From the NCBI GenBank assembly GCA_007922225.1, contig ML679966.1, positions 54,494,742 through 54,558,741 of the forward strand: 64,000 nucleotides of DNA, written 5' to 3'. The notes under the pieces were generated by a model that did not search any database, was not told the origin of the DNA, and saw only the letters and a list, made by a program, of their open reading frames with translations. The first letter of the stretch is position 1; every line of letters starts with the position of its first letter. Shown piece after piece: positions 58,901 to 64,000 of this stretch. Position numbers and translations under genes: made by a program. The stretch is from Emydura subglobosa (Eukaryota > Chordata > Testudines > Chelidae).

Positions 58901-59939
58901 TAATTTCATTTAAACTCAGAATGGTCATAGAAAGTGAACCCATAAGGGGCATGAACACAGATTAAATGAATTTATTTTAAAGTGAATAAATATTCACAGG
59001 ATTTTATTTGCCCAGTTCTAATTAAGATCTCTTAGAAAAAGTTTTCTGGTAGATTAGCAGTATAATATACTACTACTTCTTTGTCCAACTAAGGCTCGGT
59101 CAAAAGTAGTATGCCTTTGTAATCACTGCATTTGGAATTGCATTGTTAGGGTAGCTGTGAATGATATTCATTCAGAACAGTGTTTAAGTATACAAAATCT
59201 TAACACACTAAAGTTTGTGAAATATAAGAGTTCCACATAGAGCTAGTATCTGGCTAGGTGATGCTGGTCTCATCTTTCTGCATTTTCTCTCCATGTAGAA
59301 ATTTGCTTATGGGTATGGAAAGATCCTTACAAAGTTCTACTGACTCTTGTTTCCAGATCCTGGAGAGAAGCCAGTGCCCAGATTAATTATGCACAGAACA
59401 ATTGGTGAAATATTCTGAATTGCCATTTTCTAGTGCTACACAATTAGGATCATATATCTCATGGTTGTCTTCTATACCTACAAGGCACAAAAAGGCATGC
59501 TAATGATTGGGTTTCAGCCTTACCTTTGACCATCCCTGCTTCTGGAGACTTTGTTTTCCTATACATCAGTCACATCTTTAAAATTCCTATCAAGTAGTTT
59601 TTAAAGAGTTTCTTTCTTTCAAATGGTTTGGAGTCCATAACTGTTCAAGTGTTTTCAACATGATATATAATTTTAGTGAAACTCTCCACTTTCTCTATAG
59701 GGGCTGAATGTAAGTGACAGTATCTGACAGTGACTGCTGGGGGGAAAATAAAACATGTGCCTCTGTTCCCAGGGAACCTTATGATCTTCAAACACTTCTG
59801 TTAATATGGGCACAATCTGACTTTTTCTTTGACTTTGAGATTTTCATTTGTTTCTCTTTCCCAGGTTGACATATTAAGTCTGGGGCATGTAGGGTGGAAA
59901 AAGCAGATTGGTTGAATCACCTGTATGTATCTATGAGCC
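55916..59939. other. Gene-free stretch
   Basis: No gene or confident repeat is visible. 56.98-57.1 kb is slightly GC-richer with AAAAAATTCCCTCCTGACCC, reminiscent of the segment at 37.0 kb. An (AAAC) run lies at about 58528-58541. Confidence 0.4.
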
Positions 59940-59944
59940 TTAGT

Positions 59945-60040
59945 TATGGACCAGGATCCCATTGTGCTAGGTGCTGTACAAATACAGAAGAAAAAGATGA
60001 TCCTTATCCTAAAGATATTAAATCTAAGTATTAAGAGTTA
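59945..60040 (-). repeat. L2-like tail, minus strand
   Basis: GACCAGGATCCCATTGTGCT, AGGTGCTGTACAAATACAG and ATCCTTATCCTAAAGATATT, then AAATCTAA is the reverse complement of the L2-like tail (TAGATTGTAAGCTCTTTGG to TACAGCGCCTAGCACAATGG). Confidence 0.7.
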
Positions 60041-60089
60041 TTGGAGAACAGGGGTAATTAACAAGATGTGTACCTAACATTTTGCCTGT

Positions 60090-60230
60090 CCATTGTTTAC
60101 CTATCTTGTCTATTTTAATTGTAAGTTATGTGGGACAGGAACAGTGACTTCCTATGTGTTTAAACAGTGTCTATCACATTTGGGGCACTACCACAATATA
60201 ATTAGCATTGTCATTATTATTATTATTGTC
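60090..60230 (+). repeat. L2-like tail, plus strand
   Basis: CTTGTCTATTTTAATTGTAA, GTTATGTGGGACAGGAACAG, TGTGTTTAAACAGTGTCTAT and GGGGCACTACCACAATATAA follow the same tail in forward order, ending in an (ATT) run at 60213-60227. It stands opposite the minus-strand copy 50 bp to the left. Confidence 0.65.
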
Positions 60231-61498
60231 ATGTGTATTTAGAGAACACCAGCCCTTCATTAACAGTGAGTTATACTGTTAAGGTACTTACAATTTTTTT
60301 TAACAACTTAGATGATCGCTAATCTTTTCCCAGAACCAGTACCAGTTTCCAGATCTTCAGAAACATTCATTCCCATGATATCCTGTTATCGCTGTAACCT
60401 CTGGGAAAAACTCATGACACCACTGAATGCCACATAATAAAGAGGCAGTTGATAAAAGACAAGCTAGAAAGGGAAGACATGGTTGGAAGCAAAATGTTGG
60501 CTTTAAGTCATTTTTCAGTCTGCATCAAATAAATTGGAATGTTAGCTGGCTAACCTATTTAAGTCACATGGCTGCAGTGATCTCTGAGCAGTAGTCCCAG
60601 ACAGCACAGAACAGTAATATGGAGTGTTAACAATACATATTTTCCAAATGTGCTTTTCCGACTGTCTCCTAGATATGCTAGAAAACAAGAACACCAGTGT
60701 TGCCTCCGGTTTTAGAAATGATTATATTGAAAAGGTAAAGGAAAAACTATGTCAAATATGCCTTTGCTGAGCTATGTTTTTTAAGGTTTAAGTCAAGACC
60801 TTTAATTGTGTTAAAATCCATCAAATTACTTTTTAAAAACCGCTTTGTACAAATTTGACCTTATTTTGCCCGTTTATGTTTTGTAAAGCTTTTAGATTAA
60901 TTAATCCGTATATGAATATAATTTGATAAGGCAGACTGGATGCAGTCTGAAAAGCAATGATTAATCATTGTAATGTATGACCTCAATCACGTTTTCTCTC
61001 TTTAAAATAATATATTTTGTATTAATCAATAATCAATGCAGTCATGTAGTTGTTTGTGTCTTCTTTTTAAGGAATTATACCAGTCATTTGCTTGATGTTT
61101 GTAATGGCAAATTTAATATTTGACTTTTGACTTTCTCGTAATATGCTTCTCCAAAGCAAACTAGAATCCTGTTTGCTGAGCGTCAGAAATAGATGATCGA
61201 AAGCTAATGATGTAATCTCTGATTATTTACCAATAAGGGAGAAAGACATATTTGGCCTGAAGCAAAATGTCTCAAATCCTTCCCATACAAATGTCAAATC
61301 ATAGACATCAGCCTCTGCAATAATCCATTGTGAATCTTTGACTGACAGACAATCCATGCTACACGGATTGTGCATTTAATGAGAGTGGCAGTTTAGCAAC
61401 TGAATCCCAGTTTTATGTTGTCATCAAACAAACAAAAACATTAATGTAAAGTGCTGTGGTCTTAAATTCTAAAGCAATCCTAGAAAAGTCAAGTTTAA
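60231..61498. other. Gene-free stretch
   Basis: No gene or classified repeat is visible; AT-rich. Confidence 0.5.
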
Positions 61499-61506
61499 GT
61501 ATATAT
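61499..61506. repeat. Target-site duplication, left copy (hAT MITE)
   Basis: GTATATAT is repeated exactly at 61958-61965. Confidence 0.85.
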
Positions 61507-61957
61507 CAGGGGTGGCCAAACTTACTGACCCTTCGAGCCACATACTATAGTCTTCAGAAGTTTGAGAGCCACAAGACATGCACAACCTTGAAATATTTCC
61601 CAGAGCACACCGACACCCACATTCTCTGCCTACCAGACTTGGGGAGGAGGGGTGTGGTGGGGCTAGGAGCTTCTGCTCTACAGGGAGGAGGATCTTGGGA
61701 CTTTAGCCCCACTGTGGGGGGCTCGCTGTGACTTTGAGATTCAGCCCTGTAGCGGGGAAGGATGCTGGCACACACCCCCTGTCCTGCAGGGTTAAAGCCC
61801 CAAGACCATCCTCCCTACAGGGCAAAAACCACGAGCTATCCCCATCCAAGTCTTGTAAGTGGAGAATGGGGGGGGAGAACGTGAGGGGCTGTACGAGCTG
61901 CACTTCAATTATAAAAGAGCCGCATGTGGCTCATGAGCCATGGTTTGGCCACGCCTG
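61507..61957. mobile_element. hAT/Charlie-type MITE with GC-rich core
   Basis: The ends CAGGGGTGGCCAAACT and the reverse complement of the right end (CAGGCGTGGCCAAACC) are the classic CAGGGGTGGCCAAAC termini of Charlie-type hAT elements. GAGCCACATACTATAG at the left is answered by AGAGCCGCATGTGGCTC at the right. A perfect 8-bp duplication, GTATATAT, flanks it. The core contains a long imperfect inverted repeat, with arms at about 61676-61709 and 61790-61822 that agree at roughly three quarters of positions. Open frames across it (61456-61731, 61728-62114) are incidental. Confidence 0.9.
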
Positions 61958-62015
61958 GTATATATATTTAAAGTCTCCAGAAAAAGTTAATATATTACTT
62001 TCCTGCTGGATGGGA

Positions 62016-62165
62016 AAGGCAGTGTGGTCCAGTGGCCAGGGCAGAAGTCAGGGAGTTTGGCAAGCTACGTTTCATTCCAAGCTCTGTTTGACCTTGGAAA
62101 AGTTTCTTACCTAATCTCTGCCTTGGTTTCCCTCGTTGTACAATGGGGATAATAATAGCTGGTCA
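62016..62165 (+). repeat. MIR-type CORE-SINE copy
   Basis: GGCAGTGTGGTCCAGTGGCC, AGGGCAGAAGTCAGG, TTCCAAGCTCTGTTTGACCT, TGGAAAAGTTTCTTACC, CTGCCTTGGTTTCCCTCG and GTACAATGGGGATAATAATA is a near-complete plus-strand MIR-like SINE. The first block keeps the A-box-like TGGTCCAGTGG. Confidence 0.8.
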
Positions 62166-62599
62166 CTGTAGTGGCCCGTACACCAACCTTTGCACAGGAT
62201 TATTTAAAACCTATGGATGAACTGAAGCGCAAAAATAAACACAAAACCAAAAAGCCCTCACATAGTGTAATCATTTGTTCACCTTCATAAGTAGTATAGT
62301 ATAGAACGGGCCGCACAGTCCAAGAACCTTCATGCTGCCCTGCCAATATGCTTTATCTTTAGTCTGGAGGGACATACAGGTCTCACTTTCAGGGTGAGTG
62401 GTTGAGGCAGTCTGCATGTGCCTATTTCATCTCTGGCCTCTGTGCTGAGACTGCCATCAAGGACCAGTCATGACACAATTCTGGGACAGGTACATTAGGA
62501 ATGCTCAGACACTTTCAGCTAAAACTATTTATAATGAAAAGTTGGGTTATTGAGTAAATCTTTCTTCAAAAATATCTGCTTTCCACAGAAAATGTAGAT

Positions 62600-63640
62600 T
62601 TACTGTTGTGATTCTTTGGGGATTCACCCAGACCAGTAAGAGGTGTGTCACCACCTGCTCTGTAACCCTGCATGCTTCTGTGCTGTGGCAGCCCTGTCAC
62701 TAGTAGCATGCTCTCAGCACAATGGCCTTTCCCTGGCTTCCCCCAGCCTAGTTATTCCTTGCAGGCTGACATCAACAGGCCCCTCCAGACCTGAGTCTCT
62801 CCAAAACTCTCTCTCCTGTAGTATCTAATCCTGCTCATTGGATTCCCGCAGAAGTTAGCAAGTTCACTGCCTCCAGAGAGACAGAAGACACACTGGCATG
62901 CTAGAGAGACTAAAACATGAAACCTTCCATTTAACATACAGCACTGAGATGGTTTTGTAAAAGTAAAACAATATTAATATATTAACAATATATTATATAT
63001 ATTATATAATAATATTAACAATAGAACCTAGATTTAAGTGATACCAAGTAGAAGGAATAGGTATAGAAATGGTTACAAAGAAACAAAAGTGAAAATGTGC
63101 TTCTAAAACTAAAATCTAACTTAAGACACTAGTCTTTTTTTCAAAGATGTTTGCTCACCACAGTCATTCTTCCAGTTTGGCTAGCCAGTCATTAGCCAGG
63201 ATCCTAGACAGAACCCAAAACTGTTATTTTCTTTGTCTCCTCAGGTGAAGGTGACAAAATTGCTTTTTTGCTCTGCTTATATATTCCCAAAGTTCATTGA
63301 TTCTGTTTCAAGAGGCAGGAAGGCTTTCTGGGAGGTGCAATCTCCATCTCTCATCAAGATTATTAAATGGTCATATCCCCTCTTGTTAGGACAGACTGTC
63401 TTTAGGCACTGTCTGTCAAACACATCTGAAGAACATATTTCCAACACACATCTATAATTCTTTATACACCACCCATACATACATCACACAATAATATTAA
63501 TGACCAGCACATTGCCAGTTTTCATATAACACCTTATATGACACCTTTTAGATACAGATTATAACAACAGTGAGTTGGGGCAATGTGTGTGTCTGAGAGT
63601 CTCTATAGATCACAATTGTCAAAAAAAAAACCCAAAACCT
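62600..63640 (+). mobile_element. Probable unclassified retroelement fragment
   Basis: A continuous block of about 1 kb contains a GC-richer start (CTGTGGCAGCCCTGTCACTA, TTTCCCTGGCTTCCCCCAGC). After that come GTTTTGTAAAAGTAAAACAA and an ATTAA-rich tract, TAGATTTAAGTGATACCAAG, GTTACAAAGAAACAAAAGTG, and CCTCAGGTGAAGGTGAC. The order GTAAAA, TTATTAAC, TAGATTTAAGTGAT is one I associate with a high-copy turtle repeat, probably of LTR origin. No terminal repeats, primer-binding site or coding motif could be confirmed inside the window, so the class is open. Confidence 0.4.
62968..63022. repeat. AT-rich simple repeat
   Basis: Overlapping ATATTAAT, ATTATATAT and AATATTAACA units form a low-complexity tract that looks like an expansion of a TTATTAAC motif. 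Confidence 0.75.
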
Positions 63641-64000
63641 TAATGCCTGAAAATGGAAAGATTTTTATTAGGTTATGCCATGATGGTGTCTCATGAGAGT
63701 TGTAGTTCAGTTGCCTCATGTCTCCACTGTTCTCTATGGTCTGTGCTTCTCAACTGGATTTTTCCTCCCATGATCTGTCAGAGACATGAGGCTCCCATGA
63801 TGCACCATGTGGTTTACCAAGAAGAAAACACATGATGCATCATGGAAGATGTACTCTAGCTAGGTAACATGGCCTATAAAGGAGAATGGAAACATGAGGT
63901 TCCTGAACTATAATTCCCACGCTGCACTGTGCAGCATTCCAAATCAAATTGTGTTGAGTTTTGGCTGAAGTATTTTGGTCTTTGGAAAATTAATTTATTG
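63641..64000. other. Gene-free right end
   Basis: The window ends in unclassified sequence. Short repeated words (CATGATGCACCATG, CATGATGCATCATGG) near 63797-63845 give a locally self-complementary patch. Confidence 0.4.

Noticed and set aside
61728..62114. 128-codon open frame
   Set aside because: It begins inside the MITE core, crosses the element's right boundary and ends in a MIR copy; no coding signal.
1..64000. CRISPR array, bacterial operon, phage or defence system
   Set aside because: The repeat content is that of a vertebrate nuclear genome; no regularly spaced short repeats or prokaryotic gene structure occur.

Overview
The window looks like non-coding DNA, intergenic or intronic, from a reptile and most likely a turtle. 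It is AT-rich and has long gene-free stretches. Its repeats are decayed and typical of sauropsids: CR1 3' tails, L2-like tails, MIR-type CORE-SINEs, several hAT-derived MITEs, and Penelope-like element (PLE) tails with a hammerhead-like core. No intact host gene, rRNA or functional tRNA was found. The organism call rests on recognising repeat families by eye; no database was searched.

Layout. 1-13 kb: mostly unclassified AT-rich DNA, with a coiled-coil reading frame at 3.0 kb, a PLE tail at 4.4 kb, a terminal-inverted-repeat element carrying tRNA-like boxes at 6.2 kb, and a GC-richer patch of broken reading frames at 8.4-9.5 kb. 13-30 kb: a MIR plus L2-like tail, a CR1 tail, a hAT MITE with a perfect 8-bp duplication (19.8 kb), a candidate minus-strand coding exon (26.8-27.0 kb) and a further MITE (29.5 kb). 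30-43 kb: the most layered part. A decayed ZMYM1-type hAT transposon (35.4-40.3 kb, minus strand) has been interrupted by a Penelope-like element that still encodes a recognisable GIY-YIG endonuclease, and by a MITE. Beside it lie a 33-bp perfect palindrome made of two PLE tails inside a 13-bp duplication, a MIR, and three different MITEs within 0.9 kb.

43-64 kb: a non-LTR retrotransposon whose reverse transcriptase is split into opposite orientations as expected from twin priming (44.1-45.2 kb); a second PLE family tail with an 11-bp duplication (47.4 kb); a strong hairpin (48.2 kb); an AT-rich self-complementary repeat (52.1-52.7 kb); more L2/MIR copies; a second hAT MITE with perfect 8-bp duplication (61.5 kb); and a probable unclassified retroelement at the right end (62.6-63.6 kb).

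No genes work together here. The coherent story is one of successive transposon insertions. Nesting gives the order: hAT first, then PLE and MITE inside it. Target-site duplications were read directly for six insertions: perfect for the PLE tails at 4.4, 40.7 and 47.4 kb and the hAT MITEs at 19.8 and 61.5 kb, and one mismatch for the 42.0 kb MITE. The large hAT has a weaker 6/8 match.
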